This document shows positions 39,374-46,235 of a stretch of 64,000 nt of DNA, piece by piece. Made by a program: the position numbers and the translations under genes. This stretch comes from Thiomicrorhabdus indica. Its GTDB lineage: Bacteria > Pseudomonadota > Gammaproteobacteria > Thiomicrospirales > Thiomicrospiraceae. A model generated the notes under the pieces. It worked only from the letters and a program-made list of their open reading frames with translations. It was not told where the DNA came from and did no database searches. How positions within the stretch are numbered: position 1 is the first letter of the stretch; every line of letters begins with the position of its first letter. The stretch spans positions 1,612,001-1,676,000 of the forward strand of contig NZ_CP033040.1 of assembly GCF_004293625.1 (NCBI RefSeq), in the 5' to 3' direction.

Positions 39374-39462
39374 CATAACGGGGTGGTGATAAACTGCGTG
39401 GTTTCGCGCAAAGAAATTTTTAATTTTTCGGGTGTGGAACACGTCTGGTTGCCTGATAAATC
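39374..39462 (-). repeat. attC site with degenerate right core
   Basis: Left core ACATAAC, then GGGGTGGTGATAAACTGCGT, a TTTTTAATTTTTCGGGTG centre and ACACGTCTGGTTG; the right core (GATAAAT) no longer matches GTTRRRY. Confidence 0.6.
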
Positions 39463-39495
39463 ATCTTAGATTAAATTGTCTGCAAGGCTTCTTTT

Positions 39496-39611
39496 TTACT
39501 TTGAAAAATCATCAAATGTCTTAACAGGGGTATCACTGACTTCTTCAAACGTATATATTGCTTTCGTAATGCCTTTAATCTTTGATAAATTAATTGGCTG
39601 AACTAGCTCAA
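39496..39611 (-). pseudogene. 3' remnant of a coding sequence in a cassette
   Basis: On the minus strand one frame reads VQPINLSKIKGITKAIY then TFEEVSDTPVKTFDDFSK and a stop, protein-like in composition. An in-frame TAA lies just upstream (after EDVSWVG) and there is no start. It occupies most of the 307-bp gap between the Imm22-like gene and the next ORF. Confidence 0.4.
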
Positions 39612-39659
39612 GTTATCCAACCCAACTTACATCTTCAGCCAGTTACTTTTTTATCTATC

Positions 39660-40223
39660 TCATTTTAACTTTGCTGGATCATAGTCAAGAAAAAAGTCTT
39701 CCATAGAATAAAATTTGCGTTTTGGAAAAATCTCACCATCTTCCAGTTTAGTTTCAAAAAGGCTACTATCAATGCAACCATCTGTTGTTCCATCTATCAT
39801 CATAAATAAACTCCCTAATATGTTTTTTTGGGATTCTCGTATAACTCTCAAGAGGTCATTTTCATTAATACCTTTATCATAAAGGTTTTTTAGTGATTTC
39901 AAGGTACCATCCAGATCAGACTCGTCATAAAAATCCAGAACTCCTTGATAACGTTCTTCCAAATCAAGATTTGGTTTTACAGTTCGCTCCAGCCAACCAC
40001 TTTTCATAGTTGGGCTGATAACATCAGTCCAGCTAAATCTCATAAACTGCGACATTTCAAAAAACGGAACGTCAGACTGACTCTGACCAGTAATATCATT
40101 CTTTATCTCTTCGAGATTTCTTTTATCCAAATTTAATCTTTCCAGATATTGAATATGATCTATTACCCATTCAGGTAAATTATCCAGTTCAGGTAAATTA
40201 TCCAGTTCAGGTAGATTATCCAT
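39660..40223 (-). CDS. cassette protein with N-terminal DNLPEL repeats
   Basis: 187 acidic residues, no known family. The N-terminus is M followed by three tandem copies of DNLPEL/DNLPEW, encoded by 18-bp repeats at 40167-40220. The rest is helical and charged (YLERLNLDKRNLEEIKNDI). It could be an immunity-type or cytosolic regulatory protein; unknown. Confidence 0.6.
   Translation of the reverse strand: MDNLPELDNLPELDNLPEWVIDHIQYLERLNLDKRNLEEIKNDITGQSQSDVPFFEMSQFMRFSWTDVISPTMKSGWLERTVKPNLDLEERYQGVLDFYDESDLDGTLKSLKNLYDKGINENDLLRVIRESQKNILGSLFMMIDGTTDGCIDSSLFETKLEDGEIFPKRKFYSMEDFFLDYDPAKLK
40167..40220 (-). repeat. 18-bp tandem repeat at a gene start
   Basis: Three units of 18 bp at 40167, 40185 and 40203, nearly identical, directly after the ATG (40221-40223). 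Copy-number change would keep frame. Confidence 0.85.
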
Positions 40224-40255
40224 TTAAACCTCCATGTTAAATTTAATTTTTTGAA

Positions 40256-40355
40256 TCACAGGGTGGCCATAACTAGCTCGGTTACGGGCACGCAAATTTT
40301 AATTTTCCTAGGTGAAAATATGGCCAGAATTCACCATCATTATCGCAGTCAACAA
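40256..40355 (-). repeat. degenerate attC
   Basis: AGGGTGGCCATAACTAGCTCGG, a CAAATTTTAATTTTCC centre and GGTGAAAATATGG resemble the array's main attC subfamily, but both terminal cores are eroded. Confidence 0.45.
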
Positions 40356-40368
40356 TTTTCTATACGTC

Positions 40369-40782
40369 TTAATTGTCATGCAGCCAAGGTGCGTAACTAA
40401 AACCGATCAATACGTTCTCTGGACTCATAAATCTAGCGACGGTTTGCCCCCAAGGTTCTTGTTTAACCTCATGAACAAATACCTGTCCTGCAGACTTTAA
40501 TTCTTCCACCGCTTGTTTGACTTCTTCTGGGCTATCAAACTCAAATTCGATTGTTGATGTGGGTTCTGGGAAATTCTCCGGCCATTCATTACTGCCAAAA
40601 CATGTTTGTGCAGCCATAGAAAGAGGCCAAACACCAAAATGATTGCTACCCGGGAATTTGTCCGTAAATAGATAATCATCTTGAGCCTGTAAGGGAAGCC
40701 CTAAAGTCTCTTTATAAAGAGAGCTGCTAGCTTGGGAGTCTTTCGTAATCACTGCATAACCGGCAATTGACTGTATTTTCAT
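40369..40782 (-). CDS. VOC-superfamily (glyoxalase/bleomycin resistance) protein, cassette
   Basis: 137 residues with the two-beta-alpha-beta-beta-beta VOC pattern: IAGYAVITKDSQASSSLYKETLGLPL, NHFGVWPLSMAAQ, FEFDSPEEVKQAVEELKSAG and VARFMSPENVLIGFSYAPWLHDN. These proteins are metal-dependent lyases or drug-binding proteins; the substrate is unknown. Confidence 0.8.
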   Translation of the reverse strand: MKIQSIAGYAVITKDSQASSSLYKETLGLPLQAQDDYLFTDKFPGSNHFGVWPLSMAAQTCFGSNEWPENFPEPTSTIEFEFDSPEEVKQAVEELKSAGQVFVHEVKQEPWGQTVARFMSPENVLIGFSYAPWLHDN

Positions 40783-40908
40783 TCTTCATCTCTGCAATAT
40801 TAGGGTTGTATCGTCTGCAAGGGAAATACCATATAAAACTGTAGTTTTGCAATATTAACGAATACTTTATAACAAATTTCCCTCTAATAATAAAATTAAA
40901 AAACAAAA

Positions 40909-40945
40909 AAAGGCGCTGGAGAAACTCTCTGCGCCTTTTGATTTA
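40909..40945 (-). terminator. terminator of the argG-tail copy A
   Basis: AGGCGC/GCGCCT inverted repeat after an A run. It resembles in position and sequence the terminator following native argG at 47.99 kb. Confidence 0.6.
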
Positions 40946-40978
40946 TCCCAAATTTTTGGTTGATGCTGGCTTTCACCA

Positions 40979-41106
40979 GAATGACACAATCAATGGGTTA
41001 TTTTCCGCGTTTTTTCGCTGCCGTGCGTAAACGTAGTGAGTTCAGTTTAATGAATCCTTCTGCGTCTTTATGATTGTATGCACCACCATCATCTTCAAAG
41101 GTTGCA
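40979..41106 (-). pseudogene. duplicated 3' end of argG (copy A)
   Basis: All 128 bases are identical to 48062-48189 (end of argG plus stop and a few bases downstream). Translation gives the C-terminal residues through AAKKRGK. It begins, in cassette orientation, immediately after the attC core at 41107-41113, inside the cassette array. Not a functional gene. Confidence 0.93.
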
Positions 41107-41173
41107 GCCTAGAGTGAAGGCCTGTTTTTTAGGTCGTAGCTCGAGGCTGTCAATGTTGATTTTATTGTTAGGC
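41107..41173 (-). repeat. attC site with damaged core at the argG-tail junction
   Basis: GTTAGGC (41167-41173) is intact; the opposite core is GCCTAGA instead of GCCTAAC. Inner arms AGCTCGAGGCTG surround a short spacer. The damaged end abuts argG copy A exactly. Confidence 0.6.
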
Positions 41174-41657
41174 ATTTTCTAAAGCATTGATAATAGGTGA
41201 CCAATTGTTTTTTCTTGAATGGTCATCGTCAGTGAATAGCTTTAAATCATGCCACCTAAAACCCACTTCTTTTTTTCTTGATCCGTCTCTTTTAGGAGTT
41301 TTCAATATAGCTTGTATAATTATTTTGTACTCTTTCAGCTAGAGTGTCGTATTCATATATGAATATTTCTGGCATTCCTTGTTCTTCTAAGTTTACTAAA
41401 GCAACAAACAGATCAGGATTGTTCTGTTTGATGGTTATGTCTTTCCCCAGCTTCCAACCCTGTGTGTTTCTTATTGAGCGGGTTTTTACTTGGATGACGA
41501 TTGATTTGCTTCCATTTTGCTTCGATGCAACTACGTCAAACAACGGATTGTTTTTTGGTGTGAGTAATGCCAAATAACCTATGCGGCATAATTCAGCGCA
41601 TACAAAATATTCGCCTGCGGTTCCTACTAAGTTGTTTGAGTTGAATTCCGTTGTCAT
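41168..41657 (-). pseudogene. frameshifted PD-(D/E)XK endonuclease-like cassette gene
   Basis: The intact frame (41292-41657, 121 residues) begins MTTEFNSNNLVGTAGEYFVCAELC-like and has the nuclease-fold pattern FDVVASKQNG then SIVIQVKTRS. It stops after NYTSYIENS. In another frame the family's usual tail continues (TPKRDGSRKKEVGFRWHDLK then LFTDDDHSRKNNW), ending at a stop inside the attC core at 41168. A one-base change near 41292-41310 therefore splits the gene. The tail match to relatives is from memory. Confidence 0.7.
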
Positions 41658-41664
41658 TATTATT

Positions 41665-41734
41665 GCCTAACGACCAAGTTCACCGGCGGCAATGGAGCGT
41701 AGCGGTTGCCGTCCGGTGTAGTGCCTTGTTATGT
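41665..41734 (-). repeat. attC site
   Basis: 70 bp bounded by GCCTAAC (41665-41671) and GTTATGT (41728-41734), with arms CACCGGCGGCAA and GGTTGCCGTCCGGTG forming a GC-rich stem. Confidence 0.8.
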
Positions 41735-42305
41735 TTTTAATTTGTATACTTTAAAGTCTGCGGAGAAGGTTCCAGCTGCTGTGATGACTACTTGATAACC
41801 CCCTATCTTAAAAGCACTTCCTGGATCTACATCCTCGATTTTAAAAGGATCACTTCCAGGAATAATGACACTAGCTGATACTTTGTGTCTAAGGGGGAAT
41901 ACCTGTGTAGTTTGTAGCAATAACCGTAACTTCTATTTCACCATTGAAAAAGCTGCCAGTATTCTGAGTTGATATAGATATTTCTTGGCTTTCATGGGCT
42001 CCAGATATCTGTGAATTAGTAGCATTGTCTAATTTTGATTGAATAGTTTCAGTAGTTGATGTTGGTGAGTCCGTATTAGCAGATATTGTAGGCTTTTCAC
42101 GAGAGGAGAGCAGCTGAAATTTTAAAGACTCAGCCTCTTCTGATATTTTATTGACCTCAATTCTTAACGAGTCTCTCTCCTCTTTGATGACACCTGTAAG
42201 AGCTTCACTTTTCCCTTCCCCTACAGAATAATCCCACATCCAAATAGCCGCAGCTGTTGCAAATGTGACTAAGCCAGATAGGCCCGATTTAATTACTTGC
42301 TTCAT
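41729..42305 (-). pseudogene. frameshifted membrane-anchored cassette gene
   Basis: The first part (41889-42305) encodes one N-terminal membrane helix (VTFATAAAIWMWDYSVG), a coiled-coil-like segment (residues 40-70) and the start of a beta-rich domain ending TVIATNYTGIPP. The last part in a second frame reads PLRHKVSASVIIPGSD, then GGYQVVITAAGTFSADFKVY. The frames meet at five Gs (41893-41897; C5 on the coding strand). Removing one base restores a protein of about 191 residues. Function unknown. Confidence 0.65.
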
Positions 42306-42317
42306 ACTTTCCTTAAA

Positions 42318-42395
42318 GCATAACGCCGTGCTAAGGGGCCGTAGCTGCGGAGGTCCCTGTGAGCGAAGCGAACGAACTTGAGCACCTTGTTATAG
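42318..42395 (-). repeat. attC site
   Basis: GCATAAC (42318-42324) to GTTATAG (42389-42395) with arms GTGCTAAGGGG and AACTTGAGCACC, and GAGCGAAGCGAACGA between. Confidence 0.7.
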
Positions 42396-42710
42396 AAATC
42401 AAATTCCACACAAGGCCCGATAAATAGAGGAAAAATGCTGGAAACCATACCGCCTGCACTTTCCCTGTTTCAAACCGCCCCATACCAACCGGCACGCTAC
42501 CGCCAGGCCCGGCGCGCCAACCGATGGCACCAGGATTGATGTGACCCAGCGGACGCAACCACTGGACCACAACCGAAGCACTCAAGACCGAAACCTCCCA
42601 AAGCCTCTGCCACTACCCAAGCCTTCAACCGCACCGAGAACACTGGCACTATTTCGCAGCTGCCACATCACCTCGCTATGGCAACCATAAAACCACAGGC
42701 TGCCCGATTT
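42396..42710 (-). other. GC-rich cassette without a clear gene
   Basis: A cassette between two attC sites with much higher GC than its neighbours. One minus-strand frame (TTG start near 42585) gives GHINPGAIGWRAGPGG and ends in a hydrophobic VWFPAFFLYLSGLVWNLI helix, but runs through the attC. I cannot support it as a gene. It may be non-coding or a decayed cassette. Confidence 0.5.
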
Positions 42711-42809
42711 ACATAACGCCTTAATTAACAGGCAAAATTTGGTTGGCTAAAATACGAGCGAAGCGAGATAGCCAGCCGTATTTTGTCCTTGTTGATTAAC
42801 TTGTTATAT
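42711..42809 (-). repeat. attC site
   Basis: ACATAAC (42711-42717) to GTTATAT (42803-42809). Inner arms GTTGGCTAAAATACG and CGTATTTTGTCCTTG flank a GAGCGAAGCGAGATAGCCAG centre. Confidence 0.75.
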
Positions 42810-42813
42810 GCCC

Positions 42814-43032
42814 CTACAACCCAGCTAGAATCATTTCTTTAATTTTATGAGCTTTTACGAAATGATCTAATTTATGAGTTTGAATCCACCAAATGGCGGC
42901 TTCCATGAGCAACTCAGGATTATCATTTTTATTTGCGAAAAATGCGTAAAATGACAAGCCAACATTATCACCTTTAGCGGATATTTTTTGATCACAAACC
43001 TCTATGATTTTAGCTCTTAACTCTTCTTTCAT
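42814..43032 (-). CDS. small conserved cassette protein (possibly DUF6500)
   Basis: 72 residues, starting MKEELRAKIIEVCDQKI and containing NVGLSFYAFFANKNDNPELL and AAIWWIQTHKLDHFVKAHKI. It looks like a compact helical protein seen in cassettes of marine bacteria; the family name is a recollection. Function unknown. Confidence 0.68.
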   Translation of the reverse strand: MKEELRAKIIEVCDQKISAKGDNVGLSFYAFFANKNDNPELLMEAAIWWIQTHKLDHFVKAHKIKEMILAGL

Positions 43033-43072
43033 TATTTACTCGTTCTATTAATATTCACAAAACTCTAAAGGC

Positions 43073-43169
43073 ATATAACGCCCGGCTAACCGAGCAAATT
43101 TTGTTGGCGGCTTTTTTTGGTACAAAAAAGGTGACAATAAAATTTGTCCGGTGGAGCCGCTTGTTAACA
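43073..43169 (-). repeat. attC site
   Basis: ATATAAC (43073-43079) to GTTAACA (43163-43169), with CGGCTAACCGAGCAAATTTTG and AATTTGTCCGGTGGAGCCGC-type arms. Confidence 0.7.
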
Positions 43170-43703
43170 GTTTTTTGATGCACAAACATACCAATTTGTT
43201 GTATACCAGTCTGTTGTTTCTTCGCCATCGTAATCTCGGTTCATAAAATTAACCAGCTGTACATCAATGCTTTTTGGTACGTCGAATGGAATACCTTCTA
43301 GGCCTATAGTTTGAGGAATACGTTTTTGCCATTCATTATCTTTTTCGTAAAAACCTTCACGATAGGATTCATCGAAAAATATAATGATGCTTGAACCGTG
43401 AAGATCAGGCCAAGTAAGTATTAGGTCAATATTAACCGCTAAGAACTCCGAAGGTTTTGCGGAATGTAGATTTTCATACGCCTTAAACATTGCAGCAATA
43501 GCCCTGTTTTGCCACTCTTTCGTAGTTGTCGGTGGATCAACTAAACGGTCAAGAACAGGAATCTTATAATCAATATATCTTTCATCGCTGTATTCTAAAG
43601 GAAAGTACCCTTCAAACTGACCCGCCCATGCATCAAGTGCTTTTAAGCGCCTATGTGAACCTCGAACCTTTTGTTTTGGCCGGTTAAAACTAATTTGTCG
43701 CAT
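43164..43703 (-). CDS. hypothetical cassette protein (possibly DUF3916)
   Basis: 179 residues. N-terminal KVRGSHRRLKALDAWAGQFEGYFP, then KIPVLDRLVDPPTT, LILTWPDLHGSSIIIFFDESY and a beta-rich C-terminus. This layout reminds me of DUF3916 proteins. No active site is evident. Cytosolic. Confidence 0.62.
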   Translation of the reverse strand: MRQISFNRPKQKVRGSHRRLKALDAWAGQFEGYFPLEYSDERYIDYKIPVLDRLVDPPTTTKEWQNRAIAAMFKAYENLHSAKPSEFLAVNIDLILTWPDLHGSSIIIFFDESYREGFYEKDNEWQKRIPQTIGLEGIPFDVPKSIDVQLVNFMNRDYDGEETTDWYTTNWYVCASKNC

Positions 43704-43713
43704 AATTTTCTAC

Positions 43714-43781
43714 TGTTAACGCCCGGCTCAGCGGGCAGTTTTTGCGCAGCAAAACTGATCCGCTGCAGCTGTTTGTTAAAT
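43714..43781 (-). repeat. attC site
   Basis: TGTTAAC (43714-43720) to GTTAAAT (43775-43781) with arms CCCGGCTCAGCGGGCAG and CTGATCCGCTGCAGC around a TTTTGCGCAGCAAAA hairpin. Confidence 0.7.
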
Positions 43782-43783
43782 TG

Positions 43784-44500
43784 CTAACTCAGTTCTTCAA
43801 TATCACCAGATAAGAACTGATCAAACTGGATATCTTTTATGCTCTGTAGTTTTTCTTGATATTTCTTTGCGTCGAGAAACCAGAAGCTTCTTCCACAAGG
43901 AGTGCCTGAACGGCTTGGTTTTGTGTTGAACTTTGTCTCTAAGAAATATTTTTCACCGAGTCGATAGCCTGTAGCACTAACTACTCGCTTGTCATTTTCC
44001 TTAGCAATTTCGTCCAATGTTTCCTGAGTTGCTACCTTTTGTAGTCTTGAGCTTGTTTCCCAATTAACAGGCCAAGCCTTACCGGCCTGATCTACTACTT
44101 CAACTTTATATATCTCAGTGATGGCTATACCATTTGGAAGTGAAATACCAATTTCCGTTTTTTCACCTTCACCAAGTTTTATTTTTTGTTTCGGCTCTTG
44201 ATGCCAAAGCCAGCGTCCTTTCTTGTGGTGCCAAGACTTGATAAGCCTTTGCTTCCAATCTCTTGGCGTAATGAAGTATTTAATATTATCAATTGAAACT
44301 GGTCTTCTACCGATGGAGCGTACAGTTAATTTGTGCAACGTCCGACTTGGCGAGTCAAAACCAAAAGATGACTCACACAGCAGTTTGGCCTTATCCAAAC
44401 CGTGTTGCCTAAATCTCAGCCAAAGCCCTAATAGGCCAGCAACGGTGCCTATTGTCCCGGTCACCGCACCCCATATTGCGAGCACTTCGGTTTGACTCAT
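43784..44500 (-). CDS. single-span membrane cassette protein of unknown function
   Basis: 238 residues: one membrane helix near the N-terminus (IWGAVTGTIGTVAGLLGLWL) followed by a cytosolic basic domain with beta-strands (LHKLTVRSIGRRPVSIDNIK, FITPRDWK, EKTEIGISLPNGIAITEIYK). The overall form resembles small integron-cassette proteins with an N-terminal anchor. Function unknown. Confidence 0.62.
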   Translation of the reverse strand: MSQTEVLAIWGAVTGTIGTVAGLLGLWLRFRQHGLDKAKLLCESSFGFDSPSRTLHKLTVRSIGRRPVSIDNIKYFITPRDWKQRLIKSWHHKKGRWLWHQEPKQKIKLGEGEKTEIGISLPNGIAITEIYKVEVVDQAGKAWPVNWETSSRLQKVATQETLDEIAKENDKRVVSATGYRLGEKYFLETKFNTKPSRSGTPCGRSFWFLDAKKYQEKLQSIKDIQFDQFLSGDIEELS

Positions 44501-44513
44501 AACTTTCCTTGCA

Positions 44514-44608
44514 ATTTAACGGAGTGGCGATAACCTGCGTGGCTTCGCTGAAAAAAAATTGAAAATTTTTTGTAGGTGAAATACGTCAGGTTGATTGTTT
44601 TGTTATGT
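44514..44608 (-). repeat. attC site
   Basis: ATTTAAC (44514-44520) to GTTATGT (44602-44608); inner arms GATAACCTGCGTGG and ACGTCAGGTTGATTG. It belongs to the same subfamily as 37957-38041 and 39374-39462. Confidence 0.78.
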
Positions 44609-44610
44609 GC

Positions 44611-45534
44611 TTATGGCAGCAAATTTTCATATTTTTTTGGTAATAAAGCAAACTCACCCCAACCTAAGTCCTTAAAACACAAACCTGTGCCATTTTCACT
44701 GACTGTTCCGTATGCAACTAGGATACGCCCAACAGAGTTATCAGTAATGCCGTGACTTTTTTGATGCCTATCTTTTAATTTTAGACAAAAATCTTGGACG
44801 CCATTTTGGTTATTTTCTAAATACGTCATCCTGATGTTATCCGGCCTCTTATGCTCACCTAGATGCGTTGTAGTAACAATTTTTCCGTAATATAGTTTGG
44901 GGGAGTCATCTTCCTCACTGATGTCTTTAACATTGTGGAGTAAATCTAATAATCGAATTGCATGCTTTTGATTTGAGAAGAAGAAGTATTTATATAGATT
45001 TTCATCAAATTTTCGGCATATTCCAGCAACAGTGGTTATTTTACTTGGAAGCTTAAATGACTCACCATTATGGCAAGATATCGGGGTGTTTGAAATTGGG
45101 CCAGCGACATCTTCTACTGGAGTTTCATCATACTCTCCAGCCGGTTCTTCAGGAAGCTCCGGTTTCTCCGTGATAAAGCTGTTTACAATTACTAAATTTT
45201 CATCATCGATTGCTTTTTGGGCTTCTTCATATGAGTTGTATCGCTTTCCTTCTGGCTTCTCTGACCTCAAGTCACAATCAACTTCTTTATAAGCAGGGAG
45301 GTGGCCAAAATAAGCCTCTCTACCATTTGAAAAGTGGTCTTTGTCTTTTGGGACTCGATTTAGGTTCGTGAAGCAAACGGGGCAAAATATATTGCCCTCC
45401 ATTTCTTTCTGATACTCGGAAGGTTCTTTTTTGAGAGCGTCAGCCTTTAATTTCTTTGGGTTGCCTTTTTCGAAGCTCCAGCCCTTAAGGTACAGAGCAT
45501 ACCTAATTCTTCTCTTTGATTCGTTCGCACTCAC
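44611..45534 (-). CDS. large cassette protein with an N-terminal zinc-finger-like motif
   Basis: 307 residues. The N-terminal part has IFCPVCFTNLNRVPKDKDHF and FGHLPAYKEVDCD, a CPxC...H...C pattern that may bind zinc. An acidic linker follows (residues 100-150), then a domain with TVAGICRKFDENLYKYFFFS, HAIRLLDLLHNVKDI and CLKLKDRHQKSHGI. Similar proteins exist in other bacteria without known function, as far as I recall. The longest cassette gene here. Confidence 0.6.
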   Translation of the reverse strand: MSANESKRRIRYALYLKGWSFEKGNPKKLKADALKKEPSEYQKEMEGNIFCPVCFTNLNRVPKDKDHFSNGREAYFGHLPAYKEVDCDLRSEKPEGKRYNSYEEAQKAIDDENLVIVNSFITEKPELPEEPAGEYDETPVEDVAGPISNTPISCHNGESFKLPSKITTVAGICRKFDENLYKYFFFSNQKHAIRLLDLLHNVKDISEEDDSPKLYYGKIVTTTHLGEHKRPDNIRMTYLENNQNGVQDFCLKLKDRHQKSHGITDNSVGRILVAYGTVSENGTGLCFKDLGWGEFALLPKKYENLLP

Positions 45535-45558
45535 TTTGAATATGCCTCCATTTTTGGC

Positions 45559-45642
45559 ACATAACGTTTGGGTTCAGCCGACGCTATTTAGCGTAGCCGA
45601 AGGCGGAGCGAAATAGCGGTCGGCTGGAACCCATTGTTATGC
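45559..45642 (-). repeat. attC site
   Basis: ACATAAC (45559-45565) to GTTATGC (45636-45642); long arms TTTGGGTTCAGCCGACGCTA and GCGGTCGGCTGGAACCC make a strong stem. The stop codon of the next gene lies in its right core. Confidence 0.85.
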
Positions 45643-46083
45643 TGTAATTTGTTCAATGGTCACCTTGCCAGCATTTGAATAAACACCAAACTCTATAAAA
45701 TAGGCGTACTGATATTCTAGTTCTCTCATGTAGCCTCGCAATTTTCTCCGATCGATGTTTCGATCTACACTGCTACTTTCTTTCTTGATTTCAATGACTA
45801 AGAAATTATTATTCGTCGATCTTTTGTGTGCAATGATGTCTGGAAAGACAGTTTTGGCATCTTCATCTTCTTGATCAGGATAGAGCTCCATGTGCGCCAA
45901 TCTCTTGGGTTCTATTCCATCTCGATTGTATTCCACATCCACTTCATACTCTGGCAATTCCGCTTGAAGATGAAATGCGAGCTTTGCAGAGATAGATCTT
46001 TCGTTAGCATTAACCTCCATAAGATAGATGTCTTTCTCTATCAATGTAGCAATCGCGTTATCTAATGCTGTGATGGTACTCAT
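45637..46083 (-). CDS. PD-(D/E)XK nuclease-like protein, first cassette
   Basis: 148 residues. FPDIIAHKRSTNNNFLVIEIKKES gives the D-(X)n-E-X-K spacing of the PD-(D/E)XK nuclease superfamily. RDGIEPKRLAHMELYPDQ lies before it and a helical C-terminus follows. It is the cassette closest to the integrase, normally the most recently inserted and best expressed. Whether it cleaves DNA is unknown. Confidence 0.6.
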   Translation of the reverse strand: MSTITALDNAIATLIEKDIYLMEVNANERSISAKLAFHLQAELPEYEVDVEYNRDGIEPKRLAHMELYPDQEDEDAKTVFPDIIAHKRSTNNNFLVIEIKKESSSVDRNIDRRKLRGYMRELEYQYAYFIEFGVYSNAGKVTIEQITA

Positions 46084-46235
46084 AGTGCGGATTTTTCATT
46101 TTCAGGCATATTTGCCTGATTATTTAATATTACTATTGTTTTCAGGCAGATTTGCTCTGGTATTAATACAAACCTGTTAAATAGACGTTTATCTTGTATT
46201 ATGAAGCTAATCATGCTCTAAAAACAAGTAGTTTT
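46084..46235. promoter_or_regulatory. integron platform region between the first cassette and intI
   Basis: 152 bp that should hold attI and the divergent promoters. Two similar dyads, CAGGCATATTTGCCTG (46103-46118) and CAGGCAGATTTGCTCTG (46143-46159), lie 40 bp apart. I see no clear attI core (RYYYAAC) and no LexA box. Confidence 0.5.

Noticed and set aside
42399-42581. 60-codon minus ORF in the GC-rich cassette
   Set aside because: It overlaps a second equally open frame, and neither has a good start or recognisable sequence.
46160-46235. LexA/SOS box controlling intI
   Set aside because: I looked for CTGT-N8-ACAG and found only CTGTTAAATAGACG, which lacks the second half.
46194-46235. 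Upstream TTG start for the integrase
   Set aside because: The extra 14 residues do not look like IntI; the ATG at 46236 begins the conserved LLLDEMR region.
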